A DNA stretch of 64,000 bases from NCBI GenBank assembly GCA_029216955.1, contig JANAVB010015600.1, positions 24,384,538 through 24,448,537 of the forward strand, read 5' to 3'. Under the pieces are notes generated by a model. The model did not search any database. It was not told the DNA's origin and saw only the letters and a program-made list of their open reading frames with translations. The stretch comes from Iris pallida. Taxonomy: Eukaryota > Streptophyta > Magnoliopsida > Asparagales > Iridaceae. Of the stretch, positions 1 through 11,626 are shown one piece after another. Position 1 is the stretch's first letter; each line of letters starts with the position of its first letter. The position numbers and the translations under genes were made by a program.

Positions 1-2
1 GC

Positions 3-1109
3 TTCAAGTACGTCGATAAACACGATTTCGTAAGGACAGAATTTGCCGACATCGATCCCTTCAAAGGGGTCGAATCCTACTACTCAGATTCCTGCCTGTA
101 CGAGAAGTCGAAAAGGCACCTTGTCAAAGGAGATACTCAAGCTCAAACTGAGACGGCAGCTGGATCAGAAGAAGCTCTGATGATCCACCTCTAAGCCCAC
201 AAACCTGGCAAAACTGTCCCCCTTACAGCCACTCTGCGTAAGGACGCAATCAGCCTCTCCGCACAGGAGGAACAGACGATAATTCGGCTACCATGGTCTG
301 GCCAAGCGCCAAGACCCACGACAGAGCCACTGACAATCAGGCTTCCTAGAGCTGGCCAGCAGCAAATAGAGGAGCGCAATCCCCCTGTCAAACTGATGAC
401 GATTCGTCTTCCCAGAATGAATCTCCTGCCAAACGCTAAGCCGGGGACTGCTAGCCAGTTAACAACTCCCCGCATAGCACCAAACACCAAACTAGGGGTC
501 GCTAGTACGCCAACAACTCCACATTCGACTCCACCATGGGAGCCCCTGGTGATTAGGCTGCCCAAGTCATCCTCCCAGTCGTCATTTACACAGGGGGTGG
601 CTGAAGAAGAGTCGGAGCTGGCCAAGTATGTGGCTGCTCACACTGATGTTCCATCCGCAGATGATGTAATCCCACTGGAAAAGATACCTTATTTCATCAA
701 TAAAGGGCTATCTTTGAACTACCTCGAGTTTTATAAGCTTTGTTCAATGTATGCCATGGAACACGGAATAGGCACTCACCTGCACACGCAAGTGACAAAT
801 GTCTACATCGCAAACCAACTTACTTCAGTGGAAGACGCTTACCGCATAATCGAGGGAGAGGATCACCCAATCATCTTCGGCCGGAAGAATGATCCACATC
901 CCTTCAAAATAGAAGAAGTTGATCTAGAACCCGACACCGGAAGACTACCCCTTTATCTCTATAGTTCCCGATCCAAGTACCTCATGCAAAAACAGGGGTA
1001 TGATCTGGAAACTACGCCAGGCTTGAACTACGGTACTGGACGGCAATTACCTTTACAATTGTCGGGCCCGGCTGGGAAACCACGAGACTATTACAGTAAA
1101 ACTAGATGA
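3..1109 (+). pseudogene. Tat-1 polyprotein, linker segment upstream of reverse transcriptase
   Basis: One reading frame runs from position 3 with a TAA at 192-194 and a TGA at 1107-1109, then continues into the reverse transcriptase segment in the same frame. The first 60 residues (phenylalanine- and tyrosine-rich, with DPFKGVESYYSDS) and the later stretch QGYDLETTPGLNYGTGR resemble the segment that lies ahead of reverse transcriptase in plant Tat elements; this is from memory of the family and not a search. Between about 274 and 566 the frame holds four copies of a short I-R-L-P motif in a proline-rich context. No protease active-site D-S/T-G is visible here. Its function as a spacer or disordered linker is inferred. 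Confidence 0.6.
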
Positions 1110-2339
1110 GGGCTAGGTTATGTTACACTAGCAACGACCCCTGAAAGCTCGGATGAGGAATGCAACTGGCATTCACACTCGACCGAATTACCAACTTCTG
1201 ATTCGGATATCAGCATCGGAGACGTATTCAGGGAAGTCTTGTCCGTCAATATGGCCTTCGCCGACGCCTATGAAGAAGATGAAGACATTCCTGAACTTCA
1301 TGAGTTAGAACCGTGGGCACAACAGCTAGATGCACAATGGAAGAAGCGGTTCGAACGAAGAAAGCCTCCCACCGAACATGAGGTTGTACAAGTCGATCTC
1401 GGTGATGAGTCTTCTCCAAAGCCCATCTTCGTCAGCAAAAGTCTGACAGACGAAGAGCGGGGATCGTTACTACAACTCATCAGAGAATACATCGATGTGT
1501 TCGCCTGAAGCTACGAAGACATGCCAGGACTGAATCTCGAGGTTGCACTTCATAAACTTAACATCCATCCGGACACAAAACCAGTCAAGCAACAGCAACG
1601 ACGGTTCCGCCCCGACATCATGAATACTATTGAAGCTGAGGTTAACAAACTGATAACCAGCAGCTTCATCCGCGAAGAACAACATCCAGACTGGGTCGCC
1701 AACATAGTATCGATCCTCAAAAAGAATGGAAAGATTCGAATCTGTATCGACTTTCGCAATCTGAATGAGGCGTGTCCTAAGGATGAGTTCCCCCTCCCTA
1801 TCACAGACATCATGATTGACAACACCTGCGGCTTCGAGCGTATGTCATTCATGGATGGTTTCTCTGGATACAATCAAATCAAGATGTTCCCTGATAACGA
1901 AAAGCATACATCATTTCAAACACCAATTGGCACATACTGCTACACAGTCATGCCTTTCGATTTAAAGAATGCTGGTGCCACCTATCAAAGAGCTATGAGC
2001 ATTATCTTTAGAGACCACTTGTACAAGACAGTGGAATGTTACGTTGACGACATCGCCGTCAAGAGCCGCTCTAAGGAAGATCACCTGCATGATCTGAGGA
2101 CAGTGTTTGACTTGATGCGAGCATACAATTTGAAGATGAATCCCACCAAATCCTTCCTAGGCGTATCCAGCAGAAAGTTCTTGGGTTTCATCATTACGTC
2201 CTAAGGTATCCACATTGATCCTGAGAAGACTAAAGCAATCATGGAGATGGGTCCCCCGAGAAATCTCTGCGAACTCAGAGGCCTTCAAAGGAGGCTGGCC
2301 TACATCAGGAGGTTTATCTCTAACCTCTCCGGATGATGT
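1110..2339 (+). pseudogene. pol: Tat-1 reverse transcriptase domain, broken
   Basis: An acidic leader (about 1239-1508) precedes the domain. The catalytic block shows the usual Ty3/gypsy order: CIDFRNLNEACPKDEFPLP, then MDGFSGYNQIKM, then MPFDLKNAGATYQRAM, then the YVDD box encoded at 2040-2051 that binds the catalytic metals. In-frame stops are TGA at 1506-1508 (a tryptophan in relatives), TAA at 2202-2204 and TGA at 2334-2336. The YVDD box is intact but no full-length enzyme can be made. The frame is shared with the segments on both sides, so this was one polyprotein. Confidence 0.88.
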
Positions 2340-3510
2340 CAGCCATTCACCCACCTCATGAAGAAGGGCGTTTCATTTGTATGGAATGAAGAATATCAGC
2401 ACGCCTTCGACAGCATCGAAGAATATCTGACGAACCCTCCAGTCCTGGTAGCCCCAGTTGCTGGAAGACTATTCCTGCTCTATGTACGCACAATGGAACA
2501 CTCTCTCGGTGCTCTGCTAGAGCAAAACAACGATGCAGGTCATGAGCAAGCTATATATTACCTCAGCCGAATGATGATGGGGCCAGAGCACCGATACACT
2601 GTCGTGGAGGAGTGTCTTGCCCTGGTGTTCGCCATTTAGAAGACGCGACACTACGTCACGGGACAAACTATTCATGTCAGATCAAGAGTTAACCCCCTCA
2701 GGGTCCTCATGACCAAGCCAGGTGCACTCAGCTCTTGCTTCGCTACTTGGGCAATATTACTGTCCCCCTACCACATGATCTTCGTCCCACAGAAGGCTGT
2801 TAAGGGTCAAGCTCTGGCAGACTTTTTAGCAGCTCACCCAGGTTCGAAGTCAACCAAAATAGACAAAGAGATTCCAGATGAGGTCACCAATTCAAATATG
2901 GCCTCCCATGATGTCGTATGGCGAATGTTCTTCGACGGTGCTTCTAGAACTCGGCCCAAGGGCAACATCATCGCTGGAGTCAGAATATTGCTGATCTCTC
3001 CCTCTGGGCTAGTGATCAATCGGGATTATTCTATCACGGAGCCCTGCTCGAACAATGTGGCCGAGTATAATGCCTTGGTCATTGGCCTCCGACTTGCAAA
3101 GGAGCTGGGGGTAGAATACCTTGAAGCGTACGATGATTTGCAGCTAATCGTCAATCAGATCCGGGGCTCATACGAAGTTCGTCATGAAGACATAATCCCC
3201 TATCACCAAATAGCATTTGACATCATCTCGTCCCTGGAGGGGTTCTTCATAGAGCACGTTCCCAGGCTACAGAACATTGAAGCCGATGCCCTAGCAGGCC
3301 TTGCCGCTTCCTTAGCAGTTCCGAATTATGCTAATCACTTGGTCGACATAATAGGCCGCAAATTGGTCTGTCCCAAGAACAATGTTCAGTGTGTGGGGAG
3401 TTACTCCGCTCTGACAGTCGATGAAGCACCAGACTGGAGACAGCCATTCATCGACTTTGTTATCTACGACATCCTGCCAGAGAATCCGAAGGAGGCCACT
3501 TCCATCAGAA
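2340..3510 (+). pseudogene. pol: Tat-1 RNase H plus second (archaeal-type) RNase H, broken
   Basis: The first RNase H region begins MKKGVSFVWNEEYQHAF and includes YYLSRMMMGPEHRYTVVEE; a TAG at 2637-2639 interrupts it where elements A and B keep a glutamine. The second RNase H starts near 2920 with WRMFFDGASR and ends with NIEADALAGLAASL near 3310. Its normally acidic G-D-S site is read as AYDDLQLIV, so the usual Y-G-D-S-K/Q motif is altered. Loss of one base near 3510 shifts the integrase into the next frame. The tandem RNase H layout is what assigns this element to the Tat lineage. RNase H degrades the RNA strand during reverse transcription. Confidence 0.85.
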
Positions 3511-4690
3511 GTGTTCCCTCAGATTCTTTTACGATACAGAGACAAAAATATTGTATCGACGATCATATGATGGATTACTGCTTCGGTGTCTGTCAAATAC
3601 AGAAGCCAAGAAAGCCGTACGCGAAGCCCATGACGGCGTCTGCGGAGCCCATCAGCCTAGCCCGAAACTACAAGATCGCCTTCGCCAAATGGGCTATTAC
3701 TGGCCCACGATGGTTGCAGACGCGATAGACTATACAAGAAAATGCAAAGTCGGTCAAGTCCACACAGATTTTATCCATCAACCATCCGAGTTCTTACATC
3801 CGACAGTGGCATCCTGGCCCTTCGAAGCATGGGGAATGGACATCATTGGTCCGATCACTCCGCCTTCGTCCCGAGGACACCGCTTTATACTCGTAATCAT
3901 AGATTACTTCTCCAAATGGGCAGAGGCTATTCCGCTAGCAGAAGTGAAAACTTCAAACGTGATCAGCTTCCTCAAGCACCACGTTATCTACCGCTTTGGA
4001 CTGCCCCGAAGGATCATCCACGATAATGGTCCGCAGTTCACAAGCCACGCCTTCTATCGGTTTTACGATAAACATCGAATCCAGAATATTGCTTCAACAC
4101 CATACAACCCCGTGGCTAATGGTCTAGCAGAAGCATTCAATAAAACAATCATCAAGCTTCTCAAGAAGTTTGTGTCATCAAACAAACGCGATTGGAATGA
4201 AAAGCTCGACGAATGCTTATGGACATACCGCACTACAGTACGGTCTGCCACCGGAAACACACTATTTTCTCTGGTATACGGGAGTAAAGCAGTTCTCCCA
4301 CTGGAGACTCAAATCCCTTCACTTCGTGTCGCTCTCACCTATCGATTGACGACAGATGATACTCACCATCGCCGACTACAAGAGTTGGAGGCCATAGATG
4401 AGAAGCGCCTGTTAGCTGAACAACGAATCGAGCTGTACCAAGCCCGTATCTCCGGAGCCTTCAACAAGAAGGTTAAAATCAGAACATTCCAAGTGGACGA
4501 TCTCGTTCTGGCAGTTCGAAGGCCGATGGTTATGACTCACAAAACCGACGACAAGTTCCAGCCAAAGTGGGAAGGCCCGTTCATCATCGACGCTGTATTC
4601 TCCAATGGAGCTTACCGCCTCATAAAACAAAATAGAGACTTGCTCATGTTGCCCATCAACGGCAAGTTCCTAAAGAAGTATTACGTCTGA
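3511..4690 (+). pseudogene. pol: Tat-1 integrase, open fragment after a frameshift
   Basis: An uninterrupted frame runs to a TGA at 4688-4690. It holds an HHCC-type zinc-binding region (H and H near 3620-3650, then CKVGQ where elements A and B have CRACQ or CKACQ), so the last cysteine of the finger is lost. The catalytic triad is visible: D in GMDIIGPI (3839-3841), D in DNGPQF (4022-4024) and E in GLAEAFN (4130-4132), with exactly 35 residues between the last two (DD35E). The C terminus, KFLKKYYV, matches the pol ends of elements A and B. Integrase inserts the cDNA into the genome. It cannot be expressed from this copy because the upstream polyprotein is broken. Confidence 0.88.
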
Positions 4691-4699
4691 AATGATGTC

Positions 4700-5125
4700 C
4701 TCCAGGGCGTTGAGTTACGTACCCGCTGGTACCGCTGAACTCACATCCCGACTACAAATCTGCCAGGGTGTTGAGTTACGTACCCGCTGGTACCGCTGAA
4801 CCCACATTCTGACTACAAATCTGCTAGGGTGATGAGTTACGCACCCGCTGGTACCTCTGAACTCACATGCCGACTACAAATCTGCCGAAGTGATGAGTTA
4901 CGTACCCTCTGATACCGCTGAACTCACATCCCGACTACAAATCTTCCAGAGTGATGAGTTACGTACCCGCTGGTACCGCTAAACTCACATTCCCAACTTC
5001 AAATCTGCCAAAGTATTGAGTTATGTACCCTTTGGTCCCGCTGAACTCACATCCCGATCCCAAATCTCCCAGATTGTCGAGTTACGTACCCGCTGGTACT
5101 ACCGAACTTACACTCTGGTCACTAC
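4700..5125 (+). repeat. 61-bp tandem repeat, about seven copies, in Tat-1 3' UTR
   Basis: The landmark TGAGTTACGTACCCGCTGG recurs with its first base at 4711, 4772, 4833, 4894, 4955, 5017 and 5078 (degenerate in the last copies), a period of 61 bp with one 62-bp step. Most units contain an inverted repeat GTACC-CGCT-GGTAC nested in an outer GAGTT...AACTC pair. The array begins within about 20 bp of the pol stop codon. Tandem arrays in the 3' UTR of Tat elements are known as a source of plant satellites. Confidence 0.93.
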
Positions 5126-5169
5126 AGATGAATCTATATCGCATCTTCTAGGTAGTAAGTCATATATAA

Positions 5170-5480
5170 TTATACCTCTGAACTTTCTCCCTAGAAGAGC
5201 TCCCTCCTCATGATCCAATACCCGCACTTTCAGTGCACAAAAAGGGTAACCTATCCACAAATTCTCCACAACAACCAAGTCGATGCTACCTCTGAGTTGT
5301 TTTCCCTTCCATCACAAACAAACCGCCCCTCACATAGAACTTTCACGTCCTCATTACCTCTGAGTTGTTCTATGTACCCTTCATGGAGCCCACTCCTGCC
5401 ATGTCCTCATTACCTATGAGTAGGAAGGCTCCATCGAAGAAACCCTCATATTTACCACGTCCTCATTACCTCTGAGTAAG
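5170..5480 (+). repeat. ~56-bp periodic motif (ACGTCCTCATTACCTCTGA) in Tat-1 3' UTR
   Basis: CCTCTGA or a one-base variant lies at 5175, 5289, 5357, 5413 and 5469; steps are 114, 68, 56 and 56 bp. The last three copies carry the longer form with ACGTCCTCATTA (ATGTCC in one) in front. The same motif occurs, in the same orientation relative to pol, in the 3' regions of elements A (44274-44361) and B (50697-50830). Confidence 0.75.
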
Positions 5481-5517
5481 TATGTTGGTTCTCTTTCGAC
5501 TTATTATCTTCTTCCCG

Positions 5518-7472
5518 TCCAGGGGGTAACATAGCCATCAAACTCGATATAAAAAAGACATACGATCGCATGGACTGGCAATTCACGATATGGGTTGTCA
5601 GGGCTTTCGGGTTTTTTGAAACTTGGATCGACATCATCTTCAGATCCATACTCATGGTTCTCTACTATCATCAATGGGCAAGTGGACGGCTTCTTCAAAT
5701 CTAGTCGCGGAGTTCGTCATGGAGACCCTCTATCCTCCACCATCTTTATCATTGTCGCCGAAGCCCTCAGCAGAAACCTTAACAACATGGCTAATATCCC
5801 TAGATTCTACCACTTTTATATCACCGCCTGCTGTCCTTTAATCACTCACCTGACCTACGTCGATGACATCCTCATCTTCTCCTCCGATGACGTCGATTCA
5901 GTGGAGGTGGTCAGTAGCATCCTTGAGAAATACACCATATGTTCCGAACAATGGATCAACCATGACAAAAGTGTCATCTATACCTATTACAAAGCCGACA
6001 GGAGCCATTCGGCCACTCTAACCCATCTTACCTCCTCTACCGCATACCCACCGTTCACCTACCAAGGCTGCCCTCTGGTTTACGGCAGATCTAATTCGGG
6101 CATCTTCGATGGACTAGTAAATAAGGCGAGGAAGAAGATCGAGGGATGGCACAACGCGACCCTCTCTCCAGGAAGAAATATGATCCTCATCGAACATGTT
6201 CTATCCTCTATCCCCATCTGCACCCTGGCCGTTTGCTCCTTCCTTCGAAAGTTCTATCCTCCTTAGAGGCCCTCTTCGCCAACTTCTTCTAGGGTCATCT
6301 CGATGGTAAGGATAAGCACCACTTGGCCAGCTGGGAAACGATGGCCGAACCTACCGACGAGGAGGGTCTTGGCTTCATCAAATTATCGTACATCGTGGAC
6401 GTCTGCTATTTGAAATTATGGTGGAAGCTGAGATCGAATAACTCTATCTGGACGTGGTTCATGAAAGCCAGATACTTCCACTATTCTTATCCCGTAACGG
6501 CCATCGCCAATAATCGATCCTCTTTATCCTGGTACCGTATTCTTCACGGCCGTCACCTAGCTAAACCCCTTGTCCGCCTGCGGCTTGGCAACGGCGACTC
6601 GTCCCCCTGCCACGAATGCTGGATCGATAATGCGGTCCACCAACTTTCACCGAACGCCCCTCCTAACTGCACGATCTGGGATCTTTGGGACCCCGCCTCG
6701 GGTTGGAGGTGGAAGCGAATCAGAGATTGGATGGGACCGGATGCACCGACCGAGCTTGCCGCCACGGACGTACAGATCAATGATCTCCTGGACGTCTTGA
6801 TTTGGGCCCCCACAGCCGGATGTTCGTTCACGATGGCCTCTGCCAGGCGCGAGGTGGGGGGCGCCGACGTGCCGTCTCTACTGATCGCTCCTTTTTGGCA
6901 ATCCTGCATCCCCAATAAGTGGTCTTTTCTAATTTGGAGAGCCGAGTGCAGCAAGCTTCCTACCGATGATTCCCTCACCACCACCGGCTTCAGCCTCGCG
7001 TCTAGCTGCCACTGCTGTACCGCACACAAGTCAGAAATCGCTGAGCACGTCCTGCTCTCCAGAGATCTAGCTACTCTGATTTGGAGCGACTTATCTCGTC
7101 GTTGCTGGAAGAGGCATCGGCCCGGGGGCTTCAACGATCTCCTGGCCAACATGGGTGGCTTCCATGGCCATCAGATCGCCGCAGCCGCTGGAATTTGGGT
7201 ACTCTGGAAGAACGGAACAAATTAAGGTATGAAGGTCGCCAATACAACCCATTACATCTGATCCAAGATGTCCTACGACAAATTCTTAAACTCAGGAGTC
7301 ATTGCACCCACTCCTCGAAGCATTTTTGGCAGGCTCGGCTCTAGCCGCGGGAACCGACTACTCTACGGTGTTCGGCTAAGGCCGTTTGGTTTTGTAGTTT
7401 CTTCGCGCTTACTTGTATAGGCTTCGACATTTTGTGCCTGATACATCAATAAAGTCCTTTCGTTCAAAAAAT

Positions 7473-7475
<3 letters not shown>
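5518..7475 (+). pseudogene. 5'-truncated L1-type LINE: reverse transcriptase and zinc-finger remnant
   Basis: Similarity starts inside the reverse transcriptase domain (IKLDIKKTYDRMDWQF, from about 5528), continues with SSRGVRHGDPLSS and the catalytic YVDD box (near 5857), then DGLVNKARKKIEGWHN and a C-terminal region with WYRILHGRHLAKPLVRLRLG and a Cys/His-rich block (near 6990-7060) like the zf-RVT domain of plant LINEs. The reading frame changes at about 5655, 6245 and 7210, and a TAG at about 6291 replaces a tryptophan, so it is dead. Lack of the endonuclease and N-terminal half is normal 5' truncation during target-primed reverse transcription. The 3' end has AATAAA and a short A-rich tail. 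No clear target duplication was found. Confidence 0.88.
7448..7475 (+). terminator. LINE polyadenylation signal and A-rich tail
   Basis: AATAAA at 7448-7453 is followed about 15 bases later by an A-rich run that passes into a TA repeat. This is the usual 3' end of a plant LINE and sets its right boundary. Confidence 0.7.

Positions 7476-7522
<47 letters not shown>
7474..7522. repeat. (TA)n microsatellite
   Basis: About 45 bases of alternating TA directly after the LINE tail; expansion from the A-rich tail is likely. Confidence 0.95.
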
Positions 7523-7527
<5 letters not shown>

Positions 7528-9401
7528 GGTTTAACAAAAACGGAGCGGGTGTTATTCAGAAGTTTTTCTTGCAAGAAATTCATTGGGTTTTTTTGTCTTC
7601 CTTCCCTTTGCTATAAATGATTTTTATAAAAATCTAAATAAATTCTAATAAAATATGTTAAAAAATTCCTAGAAATAGAAAATAAGTTTATAAATAACTA
7701 AAAAATATTTTGTTATAAATACAACTTAATTTTTAAATATAAAGGAGACATAGGTTACCGAGAATTTTTTCATTTAAAAAGAGTATCAAAAATTCTAATA
7801 AGAATTCTAAAAAAACAAAATAATAAATTCTAAATATCTAATAATTATTTTTGCGAAAAATTCTCGCCTCCACTTGTAATATAGAAAATGGTACTTTATA
7901 AAATATTTAATATAAATCATAAACTTTATTAACCATATATGAATTCTACTATTCAAAATCAAATTTGATAGAACAAAATAATTAAATGAATAATTTAGAA
8001 ATTTGAGGGGGTTTACATTGACCCTCTTGGCTACTCACTGGATGTTCTATACAATAATTATAAATATATTATGATGCCCGAATGTTGTTGGTTTGGACAC
8101 TAATGATCCAATAATGACTCGGTGCCATAGTACGTTATATTTTTATTGTTGTTCAGAATATGGGAATAATAAAAGTTATACCATGTATGCTGTAATATAT
8201 TTGGGAATTGCATGTTATGTTGGAAAATAATTGTAGATGGGATAATTCATGATTAAGTTCAATAGAATTGATGAGTTGACTCATGTGTGGTGGCCGAGTG
8301 ATTTTGAGACCCTGAGAATGCTGGCTTTGTATTATGATCAGTCTAGATCATAATTGTCCGGAATAGATATGCATTCAGAATTATTGGGAATGGCTTCATT
8401 TTTGAGTAGTATATGCCTCTACCACTGCAGAATGAGATGTATTTTGACCATTTTTCCATAGGATAGCATTGAGTCTATCTATGAGTATTGGATAGTGCTA
8501 AGACTTAGCTACAAGTCATGCCTTGTTGCTAGGTGACTCGAGTGTCCCTGATGTTATGCTGGGTAGCAAAAATTGTGTTACTGGACCCAAGTAATTATTG
8601 TGTTTATTATTTATTGTTAGTATGTTAGACTAATTATAGACTTGTATTAGTGGACCCAAGTAGACTTGACATGACACTAGAACCCAACAATTAGATTGAC
8701 CCATTTGCGTTCAATTGAGTCATTTCATTATTAATTAGAGATTAGTTTAATCCCTTCATTAGGAGTAAAACATTTCTACTAATTAAATACCTTTTATGAT
8801 AATTAATTGGGGCATATTAGACATTGTGCATTGGAATGGAGAGGCTAGAGGTGGTTAGCCCTATATAGAGGGAGGAGTCTTTCTCTTTCTCTCTCTCTCT
8901 CTCTCTCTCACTCTCTCTCTCTCTCTCTCTCTCTCTTTTCTTCATTTGTGCACAATCATTTCTAATTTGGTATTCTTTCCCAAATTGATTGATCCCTCCA
9001 TCAATTCTACTCAATTTCACTCTCAATTCCTTTCCTACTCTTCATCTAAGGAGCTTAGAAGCTTGGGGTTGCAAGGAGCACATTGAGAGGAATAATTTGA
9101 CTAGAAACTTGTGTCCAAATCATGTTCATTAGGCTTTGTATTGGGAATCCATCTTCCAATATGTACAATTTTGGATTCCCTCTTTAACTAGGTTATATTT
9201 GTGTAATTTGATCATTAGAAACCCACCTATAGACTAGGACTACCTATAGGAAGAAGAATTGGCCTCTAGGGACCCGAATTGTAAATTTTACATTGTGTTT
9301 TGTGTTCAATTTGAGAAAATCCGATATTGGTACACCAAGTGTTTGTTATTTTATAATTTAGATCTATATAAACTTATTTTGGTCATGAGTGGCTAGAAAT
9401 G
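7523..9401. other. AT-rich DNA without a recognisable gene
   Basis: No open frame of note. A TATA-like CTATATAGAGGGAGG near 8861 is followed by a CT-rich tract (8880-8936), an arrangement like an LTR or gene promoter with a pyrimidine-rich leader, but no coding sequence follows before the LTR that starts at 9402. It may be a decayed LTR; the termini were not found. Confidence 0.5.
8880..8936. repeat. (CT)n microsatellite
   Basis: Nearly pure CT dinucleotides with one CA interruption, about 20 bp downstream of a TATA-like sequence. Confidence 0.95.
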
Positions 9402-9872
9402 TGTAACTCCCTAAGCCCATTTTCATGTATTTTAAAATTATTGAGTTTCTCTAAAAAGAATTTTCTTTTTGTTTAATCTTAAGTAAATGTATTATATTGA
9501 ATTTTGTTAGTGAAACGTTTTTTTTTTCAATTTTAGATTTATCTTCGAAATCTAGATTTACTTAATTTAGTAAATAATTATTATTAATTATGAATTATTG
9601 CATTATTAATCCTAATATTTTGTTGTTTAATTAAACTAATTACAGTGATTAGTGATGAGGAATTATTCACTAATTTTGTAGTTAGTTTCAATAATTTGTT
9701 GGAATTTATAGTGGAATCTTTTTGAAAATTTTTGGAGGAAATATTTGAATTTTCTGTTTTCTATTTAAAAATCTGTTAAAACAATTTTGAATTTTAAAAA
9801 TCAGTTACAAACTATTTCCTAAATACCCCCAGATCTATAGTTATTTACATCTATCCCACTCAATTAATTTAC

Positions 9873-9880
9873 TATAAATA
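9873..9880 (+). promoter_or_regulatory. TATA box of LTR L1
   Basis: TATAAATA followed about 60 bp later by a CT-rich tract and GC-rich sequence, as in the other LTRs of this window. Confidence 0.5.
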
Positions 9881-9959
9881 ATATTATTTTATTACATACT
9901 TTCCCATATATTCTGACATCAATTACTGACACACACAGTTCTCTCTCTCTTCCTTTCTC

Positions 9960-10941
9960 TCTTCTGGCCGATCTCCGCCGCGCTTCACCGAGATCATCGT
10001 CGGAGACCCGGCCGAACGCCGTCGTCCTGATCCGCTCTCGCCGACCGCAGATCACCTTCGTCGCCTCGACTGCAGAGTTCTTCGACGCTTGTGCCACGTC
10101 GCAGGCCGCGCCAGTCTGCCAGTTCGAGCCGAGTGCCCATCGGTTCCCGTGTTGCCTCTTCGGGAACCGAGGAGCCGCTTCGAGCCCAGTGCGCGCCGTC
10201 CCTTCGAGATTCGTGCCGTCTCTTCGAGACTCGCGCCACCGTCACGGAAGAGCGCCGTCGGGGTCTTGTCGTCGAGCCTGTCTTTGTCACCGTCCTCCGC
10301 GTCAGATCCGTCGAGGAGTCGGCCGCCTCTGGAGACCCGTCCACCACCAGATCTGAGCTACAGTCCTCCTGAAGCCAAGACCGTCGGATCTCGACCGTAC
10401 CACCGCTTCCTCATGAGACAAGACCGTCGCACATTGTTTCTCGAAGTTCGAGCGGTCGACCTCATCGCCGCCGTGCCTGGATCTGTCACCAACGCCGATG
10501 ATCGACATCCCCACCGCGGTTGGTGAGCTTCCCCCATCGATCTCCTCGAACCTCTTTTCTTTTTTGGTTCTCTATAGATTAGGGTTCTATTTTGGACCTA
10601 TGGTTAGGTTTTCGAACGGTTGGAGAAGATGACCTAGATCTAGGGTTTCGGATCTAAGGAGTTGGGGTTGATGATGATGATGATTAGGGTTTCGGGATGG
10701 AGTGAAGCCTGAGGAAGAAGACGAAGGGATGGGGCTAGTCGGTCGGAGAAGAAGAAGGCTAGTCAGCTAGGGTTCTAAGTGTGAAGGCTACGGTCATGGC
10801 GGGATCTATTTAGGGTTAGGGTTTGGGTGGTGAGCGAGTTGAAGAAGAATAAGTGGTAGGTCGGACTGAGGAAGGAGAAGATGTTAGGTCGGGTTTGGGG
10901 AGGATGATCGACTGGAGAAGGAGAATCTAAGGATTAGGGTT
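9960..10941. other. GC-rich LTR segment followed by telobox-like repeats
   Basis: Positions 9960-10530 are GC-rich and open in several frames on both strands at once, which argues against coding. From 10570 to 10941 the sequence holds several TAGGGTTT/GGGTT motifs resembling the plant telobox, and L2 inserted at one of them. Confidence 0.5.
10937..10941. repeat. Left target-site duplication of L2 (GGGTT)
   Basis: GGGTT lies directly before TGTAAACCCCC and again directly after the right end at 20737-20741. Confidence 0.85.
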
Positions 10942-11618
10942 TGTAAACCCCCTAAATTTCTACTACAATTTTTTTTAAAAAAATATTTTTGTATTATTTT
11001 GTACTTTGTATCGGCACGTCACATACCAGTTCGCATTATTGTATTTGCGTAGCATGCGAGATTTACGTTTCGTATTTGCTCGACGAGTGCGAATATGTGT
11101 TGAGGTACATATTTTAGAAAAACATTTTTATTATAATTTTATTTTATATAGGAAAGTACATGTTCAAACAAATGTGATAAATTTTTTTTATTCTGTATGA
11201 AAGAGTTATTTTATTCGTCGTTTAAAAATATGTAATGATTTGGAAATTTTGGTTTCTATAAAATGTATTCCAGATATTTTGCCAAATTTGGAATTGTTTA
11301 TTAATATATTTTTGTTATTTATATAAGCTATTTTATGATTTAAGTAATTATCTTGATTTTTGAAATTAATTAATATTATATTTTAATATTTATGAAAAAG
11401 ATATTTTGGATCTTGTTTTATTTGATATTTGAATAATTATGATAATTTAAATTGGAGAAGATTTTATTTCAAATAGACTTTAAATTAAGTAAAGGTTTTA
11501 TCTAGATGTAATGCATACTTGATTAAATCAATTTTAAATCGATTTAAATTAGGGGAGGAATTATCTATTAAAGATTTAAACTAGTTCTAGCCTCTATCCA
11601 TCTAGGAGCTCCACCTCC

Positions 11619-11626
11619 TATATAAG
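11619..11626 (+). promoter_or_regulatory. TATA box of L2 5' LTR
   Basis: TATATAAG followed by GAGAGGCTCC; the aligned copies are AATATAAGG at 17920 and TATATAAGG at 35160 in LTR L3. Conservation across three LTRs supports promoter function. Confidence 0.7.

Larger units (their letters stand above)
1..5517 (+). mobile_element. Tat-1: 3' part of a Tat-lineage Ty3/gypsy LTR retrotransposon, degenerate
   Basis: The order of coding remnants is linker, reverse transcriptase, RNase H, a second archaeal-type RNase H, integrase. The second RNase H is the known hallmark of the plant Tat (Ogre/Retand) lineage. The element enters from the left edge, so its 5' LTR, gag and most of the protease lie outside. 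Pol ends at 4690 and is followed by a long repeat-rich 3' UTR, also typical of this lineage. No 3' LTR or polypurine tract is visible before LINE sequence begins near 5518, so the 3' end was lost or displaced. The copy is dead: six in-frame stops and one frameshift lie between 192 and 3511. Confidence 0.85.

Noticed and set aside
6553..7152. 199-codon minus-strand frame
   Set aside because: Antisense shadow of the LINE C-terminal coding region.
8817..9026. Minus-strand frame with Arg-Glu repeats
   Set aside because: Translation of the (CT)n tract.
9994..10526. Arginine-rich overlapping frames in L1
   Set aside because: Open on both strands at once in a GC-rich LTR leader, with no domain or partner copy.
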